64,000 nucleotides of DNA from Hawksworthiomyces lignivorus (GCA_002917075.1 NTMA01000003.1:124001-188000); one strand, 5' to 3'; numbered from the stretch's first letter, positions 11,382 through 22,819 are shown. Notes: generated by a model from the sequence alone, not told the origin. Program-made: numbers and translations.

Positions 11382-11392
11382 CGTATCTTCCG
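11382..11392 (+). promoter_or_regulatory. Putative regulator site, copy 2
   Basis: An exact CGTATCTTCCG, facing copy 1. Confidence 0.5.
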
Positions 11393-11588
11393 TACGGGAT
11401 TCCCATTACTGTTAGACGGAAGAATCATTTCACAACAGACCCACAAACCTACGGATTCCCACCGACACGGAAGAACTACGATGAGCAGCAACATGCACGA
11501 CTTGGTTTACAAATTTCCGACCCGTTAGATGCAAGCGGCTGTCATCCTTGCCATGCAGATCCCAGCGAACAGCGTAGCGTCGGCGAGA

Positions 11589-11599
11589 CGTATCTTCCG
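11589..11599 (+). promoter_or_regulatory. Putative regulator site, copy 3
   Basis: An exact CGTATCTTCCG about 210 bp before the start codon of the regulator, which suggests autoregulation. Confidence 0.5.
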
Positions 11600-11807
11600 T
11601 GTGCCCCACAGTATTAGACCAGCGATCGGAAGTTACTATTCTCCGACGCTAGACATGCGCAGGTATAATCAAACACTCGAGTACAAGACGGTTCCTCTTC
11701 GTCGATCTCATTCTCTCTTCTTCCTCATTTATCTGCGGCGATATCTCTATCGAGAGACATCAATAGAGTTTGAGATTTCTCTTCATTCGATTTATTGCTC
11801 TTGCACA

Positions 11808-14041
11808 ATGTCGACTTCTACGCCAGCTCCGACCGACTCGCCAGCGATGTCACGTACTATCCACCCTCAACGACATCCGTGTGTCTTATGCCAACAGCGA
11901 AAGGTCAAGTGCGATAGGAACATGCCGTGTTCTAAGTGCATCAAGGCCCGCGTGGAGTGTGTCGCTCCAAAAGCGGACCTGCCACGCAAGCGCAAGAGAA
12001 GATTTCCAGAATCCGAGTTGCTTGCACGCCTGCGAAGATATGAGGCCTATTTCAGAGAGAACGGGATTGACCCTGAAGTTGTCGGCTGCGACACCAATGG
12101 TCCTCAATCTGACGGGTATTCCGTAGCAGCCACGACAAGTCATTTAAGGGCTATACTCAACAGCGAATCGCCGCCAAAGAGCTTGAAGAAGTGTGTCAAG
12201 ATCCAAAACACCTCGTAAATCGCTTCGGCTGACAACAGATACCAGTGGCAATCTTCTCAGTGATCAAGTGGGTTGGAGGGCTTTTTTCTTCTTCTAAATA
12301 TTACGCTCCTTAGTATTGCAACTTTGATTTAACAGCTCACAATTATCTCACCCAGTTTTCTGAAATAGAAGAGATACTTCAGGGCTCTTCTGACGATGAG
12401 CAACTCGAGACTCCTATGACAAAATCTTTCGATACTCGAGAGACTTCGAACGATGCTCATGATCTCGTCTTTAGAGAAAGCGGGGGAAAGGACACTGCTG
12501 ACCTGCACCCGCTCCCAATACACATCTTCAGATTGTGGCAGATATTTGTTAACAACGTCAATCCACTAGTCAAAATTCTTCATGCGCCAACAGTGCAGCA
12601 ACAGATTCTCGACGCCAGTGCAGACGTCAGCGAGATATCAAAAAATACAGAAGCCTTATTATTTGGGATTTATTCTATGGCTATTGTATCTATTGACAAT
12701 GAAAAATGCAAATCTCTCTTCGGAAAAGAAAGAGACTTTCTTCTGGCCCGTTATCATACAGGAGCGCACAGAGCTCTGTCAAGAGCGGGCCTGCTTGGCT
12801 CGTCCGACCTCGTTACTCTGCAGGCATTTTGCCTATATTTGGTATGGCTTGATTAACATAGTTCAACTTGTTAATTGATCTGCGCTGACATCATTTGTGA
12901 ATGGATACAGCTCTCAAACTTCCAGGGAGCGTCTTGTCCACGCTCTCTCTTCTGCCTGGTAGGCATAGCCATACGCATCGCGCAAAGGATGGGCCTCGAC
13001 CGCGATGGCGCCAGTTTGGGCATTCCTCCGTTCGAGGCCGAAATGCGCCGACGGCTATGGTGGCAGCTCTTGATGATTGACTATCGAGTGGCCGAGGTTT
13101 GTGGTTCTCCGAAGTCTCCTAGTACCTACTCTTGGAGCGCCAGTCCGCCATCCAACGTGGACGATAACGCCCTCTTCCCAGAGATGAGAGATGTCCCTGC
13201 GGAATCTGATCGGCTGACAGAGATGCTATTCGTCTCTCTGCAATGTGAAATCTTTGAATTCGGTAGGAAGAACCAGCAGATGTTGGGGTCAACGACCGTC
13301 GCGAGCAACAAGGAGATTGATGCCTTGGAAAGCCACCTTGAGAGCAAATACTTGAAGCATTGTGACCCATCGGTCCCAATACACCTCTTTTCGGTTTTGA
13401 TGGTGCGGTTGAGTATATTCAAACTACGAGCAATGCCAGGTCGCCGAGGTCAAGTACCTCAAAGTGCCGAGAGTCTTCTCTTCTCCATCAACTTGAGGGC
13501 GCTAGAATGCCACAACGTCATGTTAGCCACGGATAGCGTCCAAAGATTTATTTGGCACGCTTTTACAAATCCCCCGTTTACGGCTTATCTCTATGTTTTG
13601 AGCGCATTGCGCACAAGAACTGTCGGCGAGCTAGCCGACAGAGCTTGGAAGCAGCTCTCTGAGCTTGCTGAAAATCGCGACAGACACAGCTCGTGGAACC
13701 ACGCCCAGAAATCTGGCCCGTTGCGTCTAGCCCTTGCCAATTTGACCATCAAGGCATGGGAGGCCCGCGAGATGGCGAGGCCACCTTTCCAGCCTGCCCA
13801 GCCGGTACCGCGCTTCATCTCTGTTTTGTACGATCGACTAGCTTCCAGAAAACCTCACACCCAGGACGCAGACCCATTGGAGTCTTGGGACATTGCCGTC
13901 TCTGGTGACATACCCGATTTGCACTCCATCATCGACATCTTTCCATTGCCAAACTTCCCACCACCGGAATTGCCTCCATGGAACAACTTTATGCAAGGAG
14001 ACGTCATATCTCGCGTTGGAGAGACCCAGTATTTTGTATGA
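11808..14041 (+). CDS. Zn2Cys6 transcription factor
   Basis: The start is the ATG of MSTSTPAPTD. The zinc cluster reads CVLCQQRKVKC then CSKCIKARVEC, giving CX2CX6CX5CX2CX6C at about residues 24-51. A basic linker (RKRKRR) and a short coiled coil (ELLARLRRYEAYF) follow. The middle and C-terminal exons carry the fungal regulatory domain (PLPIHIFRLWQIFVNNVNP; FCLVGIAIRIAQRMGLDRDG; FEAEMRRRLWWQLL). The intron at 12842-12910 is clear. The first intron is not: 12193-12335 keeps the frame (673 aa in total), but its donor GTGTCA is weak, and a frameshift or a second small intron here is possible. It probably controls the divergent DHA2 exporter. Confidence 0.8.
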
Positions 14042-14308
14042 GTCAAGGCAGACATATTTACTGTAACTAGGGATAATATTTTTTTTTCATGTTATAACGT
14101 TACTATTCACTTCTCATTTTCACGCTCGTTAAAAAAAGTACCATTGTCAAGAAAATAGATCATAATACGCTCAAAGTGAAAGTACTACTGCAAAGATCGA
14201 GAAGAAACGTCGACCACTGAACGAAAGCTAGACTAACGCATCTGATAAATGCTGCCGCTGGCTGCTTCGAATTGTTTGCCGGTCTTCCCCACCCTAATCA
14301 TCTGCCTA

Positions 14309-16042
14309 TTACCCAGCGAGTCCCTCATCGTCGCGGCTGCCCCGCCTGCTGCCATCTCCACCAGGCCGAAATGCAAGGTCAAACGCCGGCCCGAACCGGC
14401 ACAGCTGGTTGGCCCGCTGCTGCGCGCGCTGCATCTGCTCGTCTTCGCGGGAGATGACTTGCGCCAATTCGCGGCGCAGTGCCTCGCTCTCGGCGTGAGA
14501 GATGGTGCGCGAGGCTGCAGCGGTGGCCAACCTCGTAGCGGCAGCAGACGCAGACGGCGCGAGCATGGCCGCCGTGCTGCGGCTGCCCCGGCGGCTGGGG
14601 GCCGTCAGGACAGTGGCCAGGTCGGCCCGCTCCTGCTGCTCTGCTTCTGCCTCCTGCTCCTCCTCTCCCTCCATCTGCGCCTCCTCCTTTTCGGCCGCCG
14701 CTGCCGCTGCCGCCTCCTCCGCATGTGCCTGCTCAAACGCCACGGCCGCGTCTACGCGCTCGCGCAGCTCGCGCGCCTGCGCCTCATCGGCCAGCGCCGC
14801 GTAGTGCGAGCGCCGGTACACGCCCAGAGCGCTCAGCGTGAAGGAGGCCACCTCCCATGCGAAAAGCACGGGCAGGGCGATGTGCAGCTGCGAGCGGTTG
14901 CAGCCCAGCGACCACGAGTCTAGCAGCACCTGGTACACGTTGTGGGCGGGAAGCGCGTAACCGACACGGTAGAAGGCGGGCGATAGCTCAAAGGGCAGCA
15001 GAATCGACGTCACGTTGGTGACGACCCACGAAATCAGCGCCATGGGCACATACGGCAGCGGCAGCCACACGGTGAAGACGTCGAGCGTCAGGAAGTTGAG
15101 GTGCGCAAACAGCCACAGCACCATCCACGACTGCGCAAACTGCAAACCGCCCACAGCCCAGCCCGCGCGGAACGCCCACACAGCGCCCGTCGTGCACAGC
15201 GAGCCGACGAGCGTGTAGGCCAGCGAGTTGGCGTTGCGCACGACGATGACGCGCATCGGGTGGACGCGGCTGTAGATGTGCATGCTCGCGTAGAGGCCGT
15301 TGATGGTGCCCAGGTAGAAGAATTCCTGGATTAGGATCAAGATTATGACCAGTGTGTTGTAGATGGCGCGCGAGCCCTGTGACGTCGGTTGCAGGTCCGT
15401 CGCCGTCGGCGTCCAGGGGTTTGCCAGCACGGCCGCCGCAGCTGGGCTGCCCAGTGGCCACGGTACCAGCGACCCGTTGTCTGCCGCCACGTAGGCCACG
15501 CGCGCGTGGTCGGCCAGCGTCTGCAGGCTGCCGGCCACGGCCGGGTCCTCAACCGTCGGGTAGCGCGCCTGATCCCAGATGTAGAAGAGCGCCGAGGCCG
15601 CGTCGTATGCCTGGGCCGCCGAGCTGTTACTAGTGCTCAGCGCAGCCTGCAGCCGCGTGGAAGCGCCTGCGGCCACATACAGCGCTCCCCAGTAGTCGGT
15701 GGCACAGACAGCAGCCCGCAGATCGGCCGCCGGCGAGGGGTATGCGCTCAGCGGCTGCTCGACCAGCGTGGGAAAGGCGTCGCCGGCCAGTGATGCGTAG
15801 GCCGTGCGCAAGGCGCGCCCAATGTCGCCCTGGTCGTAATCGACAAACGCAATGGTCAGGTTGTGCGTGTGCTGGGTCTGCTGGAAGAGCGAGCCAAAGA
15901 TGTAAGCGAACAGGCCCAGAAACAGCAGCTGCAGCAGAGCAAAGTTGGTGACGACGGCTTTGAGGAAGGCATGGCCGTTCTGGAAGCCGCGCTGGCCGAA
16001 GCGCAGGCGGTTCTGGGTGGCTTTGGGATAGAGCCGGTCCAT
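14309..16042 (-). CDS. SNG1/DUF3533 membrane protein
   Basis: A single exon of 577 aa. The start is the ATG of MDRLYPKATQ; the frame continues upstream only from a TTG. Residues about 30-50 form a TM segment (FALLQLLFLGLFAYIFGSLF). A long extracytosolic domain follows, then a C-terminal block of about five TM helices (LVIILILIQEFFYLGTINGLY through LPVLFAWEVASFTLSALGVY) with the family loop YSRVHPMRVIVVRN. The layout is that of yeast Sng1, a plasma-membrane protein tied to nitrosoguanidine resistance. The last 150 aa are cytosolic, Ala/Glu-rich and probably coiled coil (EEAAAAAAAEKEEAQMEG). GC content is higher than in the flanks. Role in stress or drug tolerance is inferred from the family. 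Confidence 0.85.
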   Translation of the reverse strand: MDRLYPKATQNRLRFGQRGFQNGHAFLKAVVTNFALLQLLFLGLFAYIFGSLFQQTQHTHNLTIAFVDYDQGDIGRALRTAYASLAGDAFPTLVEQPLSAYPSPAADLRAAVCATDYWGALYVAAGASTRLQAALSTSNSSAAQAYDAASALFYIWDQARYPTVEDPAVAGSLQTLADHARVAYVAADNGSLVPWPLGSPAAAAVLANPWTPTATDLQPTSQGSRAIYNTLVIILILIQEFFYLGTINGLYASMHIYSRVHPMRVIVVRNANSLAYTLVGSLCTTGAVWAFRAGWAVGGLQFAQSWMVLWLFAHLNFLTLDVFTVWLPLPYVPMALISWVVTNVTSILLPFELSPAFYRVGYALPAHNVYQVLLDSWSLGCNRSQLHIALPVLFAWEVASFTLSALGVYRRSHYAALADEAQARELRERVDAAVAFEQAHAEEAAAAAAAEKEEAQMEGEEEQEAEAEQQERADLATVLTAPSRRGSRSTAAMLAPSASAAATRLATAAASRTISHAESEALRRELAQVISREDEQMQRAQQRANQLCRFGPAFDLAFRPGGDGSRRGSRDDEGLAG

Positions 16043-17420
16043 TCTGCACACGAAGGAGATGAAGAGAGACAGGCGCAAAGGTGAATCGAAAGCAAGTCTG
16101 CCAGTTGAGTTGTGTTCTACCTCTTTGTTCTGCCGCCGGTCCAGCGCCTGACTAAGCGTGCATGATTTTGGCCCAATTCAGCGCGCGAAGTAACAATAAG
16201 ATGTCAGACAACCACCACATCAACCAAAAAACTGTACACCAAAAAAAGGTAAAAACCTCCTATTTTCAATTTAAAAAAATTAGGGGCATTCTACTGGTTA
16301 ATTGATCTGAATCAGCTTCTTGCTTAAAAATTAAAGGAACCCGGTTAACCTAAGTGCTAATCGTACCTGCTTGAGCCTATCGCAGCCCTCTTCAGCTCCT
16401 ACTTCTAGAGTCTTATCGTCCTAACACAACTGCGTTCGAACGTAGTCTTTCGGAACCAACTGTTCCTTTAACTAGACACAAGATCAAGCGATTAAGAGCA
16501 ATTTAAAAAAAAAAAAAAAAGAAGTTCACTTCTCATCCTCATTGCTGATTGGCCGCGCCCTCGCATCCTCTCTGACGACCGCATATAATACAGCCCTTCT
16601 TTCTCGACGTCTCTCTCTTGTGCTCTTAACTGGACTCTTTTCCTAGACCCTTTATCTCTCCCTCCACTGCTGACTCTTCATTTCTGTGGTTTCGCTGCGA
16701 TGATACCCGCGTGCTCCCCCTTCTCCCCTTCCCTCTTCCCCTTATTATCATACTCGTCGCTTTAATCTCGCTCCTCTATTGTTTCCTTTTCTTTTCTTTT
16801 CTTCTAAACTGCTGGCTATTAAACTTACAAACCCTCGCTCCCCATTTTAGAATGCTAGATTTCTGTCTTTCTTCGTAGGAGTAAATATATTCTGATAACA
16901 TTTTGCAATAATCCTTTCCACCTTCAGTTCTTAACCGAGTTCCACTTTACTTGCAAGGCACACTCTGTAGTCCCTTGCATGCCCTATCTAAGCCACTGCA
17001 TCCTAGTGAAATGTGTGCCTGACCCGCACTACTATCTTAACGGAGCTTAACAGGTCTTAGTGTTCAATGTAGTAGCATACGAAATGTGCTTCAAGTAACT
17101 AGGGTTCTATGAGGAAGAAAATCCACAAAAAATGTGGAGAAGAGCGTCAATTAAAACTAAATAAGTATGTTAAAAGTGGCATGTGTATCGGTTTCCATTT
17201 AACTACCTGTTGCCTCTTGGTTTAACCCAATCTGTTATGGTGGCTGGTATTGTGTAGGGCCTGAACGCCAAGCTGAATACGCCTTCGTTTCCCACGTGTT
17301 CCGCCGACTAGGCAACAATCGCGCTTGATCTCTGCAGACACCCCAGAAAGATAAATTCTAACGAAGAGCCCCTCCATTCTAAAACATAGCTGCTACCATA
17401 CGAGACAAAAAACTTCAAGA
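16043..17420. other. Long intergenic region with pyrimidine-rich promoter-like tract
   Basis: The left part is the promoter of the SNG1-like gene. There is a run of 16 A near 16505-16520. At 16540-16860 an inverted CCAAT box (GATTGG) is followed by a long C/T-rich stretch, the usual look of a fungal promoter and 5' leader. It may belong to a long or spliced leader of the DUF4419 gene at 17421, or to a transcript I cannot define. No coding exon recognised. Confidence 0.5.
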
Positions 17421-18647
17421 ATGCCTGTGACAATCAAACCCCAGCCCGATAAAGTCGGCATCAATGCAGACCGAATCGTGCATACATCTAACGAGCTGCT
17501 CATAGCGACCTCGAAATGTTGGACCAGCGAGAAGAGCCAGTCAAATCCCTCAGTCAGATCCAATAAGAGACAGGGCCCTGAAAACCGGCCTATCCTCCAC
17601 AGCTCGTTTGCCGATCTCGACGACTCTGTCTCTTCGGCTACAAAAGGTGTCATTCCTTACGGCAATGGTTTCGTAGATGGCATTATACGCGCTTTTCAGC
17701 AAGACCTCAACCTTGTGCTTCGGCCTGACGACGTCTGGCTTGCGATTCTTGTGCAGTTCAGTTTTTATGTCAACGGCCATGCGGAAGACCTTCGGAACCT
17801 CTTTGTGGCGCACGAAGGAAAGAAGACGCTCGCTCTGGACCTGACACCGACTCCTTTGCAGCACATGGACATTGTGAAACTGACAGAGGGGTTTGTCGGA
17901 CTTATGCGGCCGTTTTTGGTCGAAGAGAGCCTTCAGGAGTGGCTGCTCCCTAGCTTCAGCACCACGACACACGAGGACAAGTCCGTGGCGGCTATCGTCT
18001 TAATGGCGACGATGAAGACGTATTTCGAATACGTGGTCATGTTTGGTTGCGGGTTCCCCTCGGTCACATTAGAGGGAAATAGGGAAGACTGGGAGGACCT
18101 GCGCGGACGGGTCCGCAGATTTGGGAATTATGGCGACGAGCCAGCCGAGTGGGCGGTTTATCTCGAAAAGACGCTGGATTACATGGTCAAGAGCTTCGAC
18201 AAGCCGGATGACCAAGAGATCAAAGATTTCTGGATGCGCATATGTCACAAAGCCGGCAGCGAAGGCTCAGGTATGGGCGTGGAATCGCTCTCTGGGTGGA
18301 TCACCGCCTTTTGCTTTTGGGACGAAGAGGGCCGCAAGATCCCAAGCTATTCGGATGAGATTCTTGCGGGCATCCCACAGTTTGGCGGCCCCGTCGACCG
18401 AAAGCGGCTTGTCTTGGATGGGGTTGCGTTCCCCGTCATCCGGAAGGGAGCCATCCCCAAAGCTGTGGCAGAAGTTCCAGTCAGGATCATAGACGTGAGC
18501 GGTCTGAAATATGAAACCACACTAGTTGCGGGCACTGTTGGAATGGAGTTTTCAGTTTCGCAAGTGGCCAAGTTTCATGGTGTCAATACAGTTCGCCCGA
18601 GATCAGGTTGGTGGCTGCTGCAGGACAAGGTTGAACCACTTAGGTAA
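17421..18647 (+). CDS. DUF4419 domain protein
   Basis: An intronless 408-aa protein starting at ATG (MPVTIKPQPDK). The whole body matches the course of DUF4419: GNGFVDGIIRAFQQDLNLVL, RPDDVWLAILVQFSFYVNGHAEDLR, FSTTTHEDKSVAAIVLMATMKTYFEY, GCGFPSVTLEGNREDWEDL, and SGWITAFCFWDEEGRK. No signal peptide or membrane segment is seen. The family has no established biochemical function and is common in basidio- and ascomycetes, often in several copies. Neighbours give no functional hint. Confidence 0.88.
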   Translation: MPVTIKPQPDKVGINADRIVHTSNELLIATSKCWTSEKSQSNPSVRSNKRQGPENRPILHSSFADLDDSVSSATKGVIPYGNGFVDGIIRAFQQDLNLVLRPDDVWLAILVQFSFYVNGHAEDLRNLFVAHEGKKTLALDLTPTPLQHMDIVKLTEGFVGLMRPFLVEESLQEWLLPSFSTTTHEDKSVAAIVLMATMKTYFEYVVMFGCGFPSVTLEGNREDWEDLRGRVRRFGNYGDEPAEWAVYLEKTLDYMVKSFDKPDDQEIKDFWMRICHKAGSEGSGMGVESLSGWITAFCFWDEEGRKIPSYSDEILAGIPQFGGPVDRKRLVLDGVAFPVIRKGAIPKAVAEVPVRIIDVSGLKYETTLVAGTVGMEFSVSQVAKFHGVNTVRPRSGWWLLQDKVEPLR

Positions 18648-19633
18648 CATATAATAGACAGCCGCCAAATTAGGTTTTCTCCTCAGTTCCCCGGATTCAG
18701 TTTTCTTTGAATTACAGTAACGCAGACAAGAGACCGATTGGGCTCAAATATTTAAAAAGGTCAGATAGCTTCGAGATTATAGAGTTGTGCTGAGAGAGGA
18801 GAAAAGTTCAAAGGTACTGTTATCAGTTTTTGGTAAACTCCTACTACTTGCCCTCTCAAAAAATTTATAACAGCCCTGCTGCTAGCTCTTATTACATCAC
18901 ATAAACAATCAAACTTTGCTGAGCTGTGGTAGCACTGTGATATGTGATAGTGATAGGAATTCCGCACCGGACAACGACATCGATGCGCAAATTGCGACCA
19001 TGTATCGGACACAGTACCTATCTAAGAAAAGCCCAACACCATCGAGCAAAGGCTACTGGTGGTGGTTGCTGACGTTAACATAGTTACTGAGTGCATTCTG
19101 GCGCTGGGAATGACTGTAGCAGCAAGATACGATTATACTGGGGCGCCGACAAAGGGGACGACTCTGATCAAGCTAACCGCACGCCCTTTAAGTGAGAAGG
19201 GACACAATATGAAGATACTCGAATAGCTGTGGGTTGATTATGATGTACGTATGATGTCCAAAGCAGCAAAAGATGTGCCCATCAGAACAACGTTGGCCGC
19301 AGGGGAAATGCAAAAGCCCATGACATGTAAAGAGATTTGCTATATAAGCCTTGGTGCAAGAGATTTCTCACACTTAGTGCCAGAAATGGCTAATCTTTTG
19401 CCACTTTCGTACAGCGGTTATGGTTCAGTTGGGCGTACACACCCTCACTATGCGTTTCCCTTTACATGACATTGAGGGATGAGAGACGATTTGATAGATA
19501 AACCATAGTGTGTGTTTCTATAACATAATAAAATACATCTGTATAAATAACAAAAGGCAATGCAGACATGTTCTCGACTCTGCTCGCGATCTTCAACTCA
19601 TATCGTACATTCTTAGTATTGTATATGGTCCTC
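18648..19633. other. Intergenic, nothing recognised
   Basis: This lies between the 3' ends of two converging genes. A 72-codon frame at 19251-19469 has no family features and is not supported. Confidence 0.5.
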
Positions 19634-21016
19634 TCACACTTCCCATCTCTTGGGGCTTCCCCGCTGTGCCAGCAATTGCACCAATGGGGTCATCGCTTTC
19701 ATCCAGCTCATGACCGGGTAGTTCTTTGGAAGTGTTCCAGGACTCATCTGCAATTCGATGTCATCATACCAGAAGTACGACACTAGGCCGCGGTCGCGGT
19801 CGTACGGCTCTGTTTGAGCAAACTGTGCCCAGAACTTGACCACCTTGATTGCCGTTTTCTCGTCCACTTTGAACCACTCCTTGTGTGCCCCTCCTTTCCC
19901 CTTTCGCCGACACGGCTCACATGGGGGATCTTGAACCAGTCGATACGCGCGCAGCGTCTCGTGGATGAGGGTCTCAATCCTCTTGGCCGCATAACACTCT
20001 ATTTTCACGCTGAAGACCCTTATAACCGTGTGTTCACACCTGTATTCCCATTTTTCCAGGCGCTTTTGGACGGGATCTTCCTTAGCTTCCTTAGGCTCTC
20101 GAACATAGCCAATTTTAAGATACCCTTCGAGATCGGATCGACGGAAGACGTAGATGTAGCCTTGGCGGCGGTTTATCTTAGGGATGGTCGCTACCAACCT
20201 GGTGAAAATGTTTTTGAGCTGATCGGCGGGTAAAATCTGAGAATAGTTGGTAAATGTCGGCTTCGTTTTTGATCCTGGTCTTGTATTTGACTTTCCTTCT
20301 GAGTTGATGGAAAGTGACTTGATTCCAAATGTCCCATTGTCGATGTTCTGGTCCCCATCTGTATCGTCACCTTCATTCGACCCATCGCTAGAGTCCTTGT
20401 CCGAGTTGACATCTGAATCATAATCCGAGCAATCTTCCGAACCCAAATCCGAGCCATCTTCAGAACCACAATCCGAGCCATCTTCCGAATCACAACTCTG
20501 GTCATCTTCCGAACCACAATCCGAGCCGTCTTCCGAATCACAATTCTGGTCATTGTTCGAGCTATATGCCGAGTCAGACGGCGGGTCCTCCTCTTCGAGC
20601 GCCCTTTCCCATGCCTTCTTCGTAAACTTGATCGGACTGTTTCCGTAGTTCTTTGGATCCAGCCCGTGAACCAACAGATAATGCGTCCACAGCCTGTCGC
20701 GCCATGTCGCGGACAACCGAGGTACTCGTTTAAAACAATGCTTTCTATCGCAGATGACGGCAGCAGCTAGATCAGACAAAATCTCTGACGCTGAGGAAGA
20801 AGGCACCGTTGATTCAACAAGTTCGTCTAGCAAATCCACGATCTTCGTCTTGCTCGTTGCTATGGCATGAACCGAACCTTTAGGAATAGGTTTCGAATAA
20901 GGCGGCGCGCATACCATGCATGCGTTATAACGTAGATCGAGGCCGAGGAAGCGGCAAAGTCGCTGGCGCGACTTAAATCTGCAGCCATCATTGGAAAGCA
21001 CGAGAGACAGAGACAT
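19634..21016 (-). CDS. T5orf172 (GIY-YIG-like) domain protein with acidic repeat
   Basis: An intronless 460-aa protein starting at ATG (MSLSLVLSND). Residues about 285-400 form the T5orf172/DUF1766 domain: GYIYVFRRSD, then YLKIGYV, KRLEKWEYRC, and RIETLIHETLRAY, followed by KEWFKV. That domain belongs to the GIY-YIG nuclease fold. Between residues 160 and 216 lies an acidic array of 8-aa units related to DSEDGSDC and GSEDGSDL. The N-terminal 140 aa are unassigned but resemble a conserved fungal region (CMVCAPP; WTHYLLVHGLDP). DNA binding or nuclease activity is inferred from the fold only. The gene converges on the DUF4419 gene. Confidence 0.8.
   Translation of the reverse strand: MSLSLVLSNDGCRFKSRQRLCRFLGLDLRYNACMVCAPPYSKPIPKGSVHAIATSKTKIVDLLDELVESTVPSSSASEILSDLAAAVICDRKHCFKRVPRLSATWRDRLWTHYLLVHGLDPKNYGNSPIKFTKKAWERALEEEDPPSDSAYSSNNDQNCDSEDGSDCGSEDDQSCDSEDGSDCGSEDGSDLGSEDCSDYDSDVNSDKDSSDGSNEGDDTDGDQNIDNGTFGIKSLSINSEGKSNTRPGSKTKPTFTNYSQILPADQLKNIFTRLVATIPKINRRQGYIYVFRRSDLEGYLKIGYVREPKEAKEDPVQKRLEKWEYRCEHTVIRVFSVKIECYAAKRIETLIHETLRAYRLVQDPPCEPCRRKGKGGAHKEWFKVDEKTAIKVVKFWAQFAQTEPYDRDRGLVSYFWYDDIELQMSPGTLPKNYPVMSWMKAMTPLVQLLAQRGSPKRWEV
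20369..20539 (-). repeat. In-frame 24-bp coding repeat (acidic)
   Basis: About seven imperfect 24-bp units encode eight-residue Ser/Asp/Glu-rich blocks such as GSEDGSDC and GSEDGSDL. They link the N-terminal part of the T5orf172 protein to its nuclease-like domain. Confidence 0.75.
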
Positions 21017-22663
21017 GTCGAATGTAAGATAAAAAGAAGGAAGGGGAATGTCACGATTGATATTTCAAGCTACATACACTTTCTCTTGAGGGTGAGGACA
21101 ATGCTTCCTTTTAACTTCGGTCCATTTCACTGCCAGCTGGGTGAATGCCCTTTAAGGTGGACCAAGGCCGACCAGAGGCAGCCGATCGTGCGGCTGTTGT
21201 GGCAGAGATACTGTGCAGATGAAGTATGAATATGAAACATTTACGCTGACACTGCCTCTCCTGAGACTCTTAGCCAAAAAAATGACATAGAATTTTATGT
21301 TGAATTGCAGTTAGATCGATATTTCTAAGTTTCATTAGACGACTTCTCTATTTTGCTTCCTTACCCAGGTGATATTCTATGTAGTCTTTTCTAGTTCGTC
21401 ACAGGCCCTTATACAGAGCAACCGGGCTCGGTAAGGCTCAATCAGTTTCAGCGCCTATAAATTGCCTTGAGGCGAAAGGGAAGAGGGACGAGAGTGGTTG
21501 AAAATACTCGGCACTCTGTCCGATAAAGGGAAATAGTACCGATATAACGTTATCATCACTACTTGTTTCTCAAACAGAAGTCTGTTTTGTATTATGCAAC
21601 TAAAAGAAAGGGGGAGACGCCAATGTTCAGCTCTGTTAAAAATAGAAGCATTCTTCACTATAATTTAGAATTTTTAGGACCTGAATGTTACAAAACAGAA
21701 AGCGGCCCCTGTGATCGTACTCGTACGTCTTTTTAAGGCAATGCCCGCGTAGCTCTTCTGGCAATCCCATCCGAACATTCTTACTCAAAGTCGTTTAGGG
21801 GGGATTTTCTAGAAACCTTCTGTGGGATTTTTGCGGAATTGCTTTCCCAATAAGGTGCAGCCGTCACTTCCCCCACACATGTTTCATGGGAGCCGCTCCG
21901 TGCTGGCGCAAGTCTTTAGTGGGGCTTGCCTTCTTATGAAAAACAGGGGCTGCTCTTTGCCCTTCTTTCTCCTCTTTATTTTCTTTTTCTTCGTTCAGAC
22001 GTCGCAGATAGCGACTTGAAAGACAGTATAGGATTTTTTGTGTCTCATTCTTGCCCACCTGGCTTCCCACCTTATTCAGTTTCATAATGTACGTTTTGCT
22101 TTCCTTCTGTTGCGGCTGAAGGTAGCTGAAGATGTCTACAGCGCTGGTGCTTTGCCCCTAACTAATTGTGTGGCTCGTGCTTTGCAGCAGGCAAAGCGCG
22201 TCGGCCCAACGTATGAAATGGGAGGTGGAGAAGGCAGTACAGCAATAACGACACAGATTAGCAATACGTGTACGCCTTCCAGCATAGGGACAGCTCTCTT
22301 CTAACCTTATCTTTCAACTGTACTGGCGGTTTGCCGACATTGTACGACCTACAGCACTCGTTAGCACAAGTCTACATCACTTATGTAAGCAGCCGCTTCA
22401 GCCACTTTAACCTGATCCCTCCATCTCTCCTTTAAGCCTCTCCATAATTATCTCCTCTTTAGCAAAAAATTCCAATTTTTTAAAAAATATTTTGCTATTC
22501 GAAACCAAGCAAAGAGTGTAAGCGTTGGCACAATACACCATCATAAAAGTAGCAAACAGTTGATATTGTAAAGTTTTTCAGAGGGCAAAGCAACTCGCGG
22601 CTAAGACTGCTATACACAGCGGCCCGTGCCAGCCAAAATGTAGGTCACAATAGCACTACTATT

Positions 22664-22702
<39 letters not shown>

Positions 22703-22819
22703 CTTTTGCGTAGACTTACACATTCCCTCATTTGGTTAATACGACAAATTTCTTTTTCACTACTTCTAGCTAACCTACAAGTGCTACCTCAACACTATCA
22801 GCTTTGCTCACTCATTAAA
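21017..22819. other. Long intergenic region, poly(T) near its end
   Basis: There are promoters at both ends. Apart from the 38-nt T tract at 22665-22702, I see no RNA gene, repeat or convincing exon. Short frames at 21822-22304 have no family features. Confidence 0.5.
22665..22702 (+). repeat. Homopolymer T, 38 nt
   Basis: An uninterrupted T run 118 bp upstream of the next start codon. Poly(dA:dT) tracts exclude nucleosomes in fungal promoters, so this may help keep that promoter open. Confidence 0.8.

Larger units (their letters stand above)
11163..11807. promoter_or_regulatory. Divergent promoter of exporter and regulator
   Basis: These 645 bases lie between two divergent start codons. 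They contain three exact copies of CGTATCTTCCG (one inverted) plus several looser CGGAAG half-sites near 11417, 11468 and 11627. Zn2Cys6 proteins bind CGG triplets, so the adjacent regulator is the obvious candidate binder (inference). Confidence 0.65.

Noticed and set aside
12193..12335. Treating the TF at 11808 as a pseudogene
   Set aside because: The first intron has a weak donor and a nearby stop, which hints at damage, but the zinc cluster and both later exons are intact and a phase-consistent splice exists.
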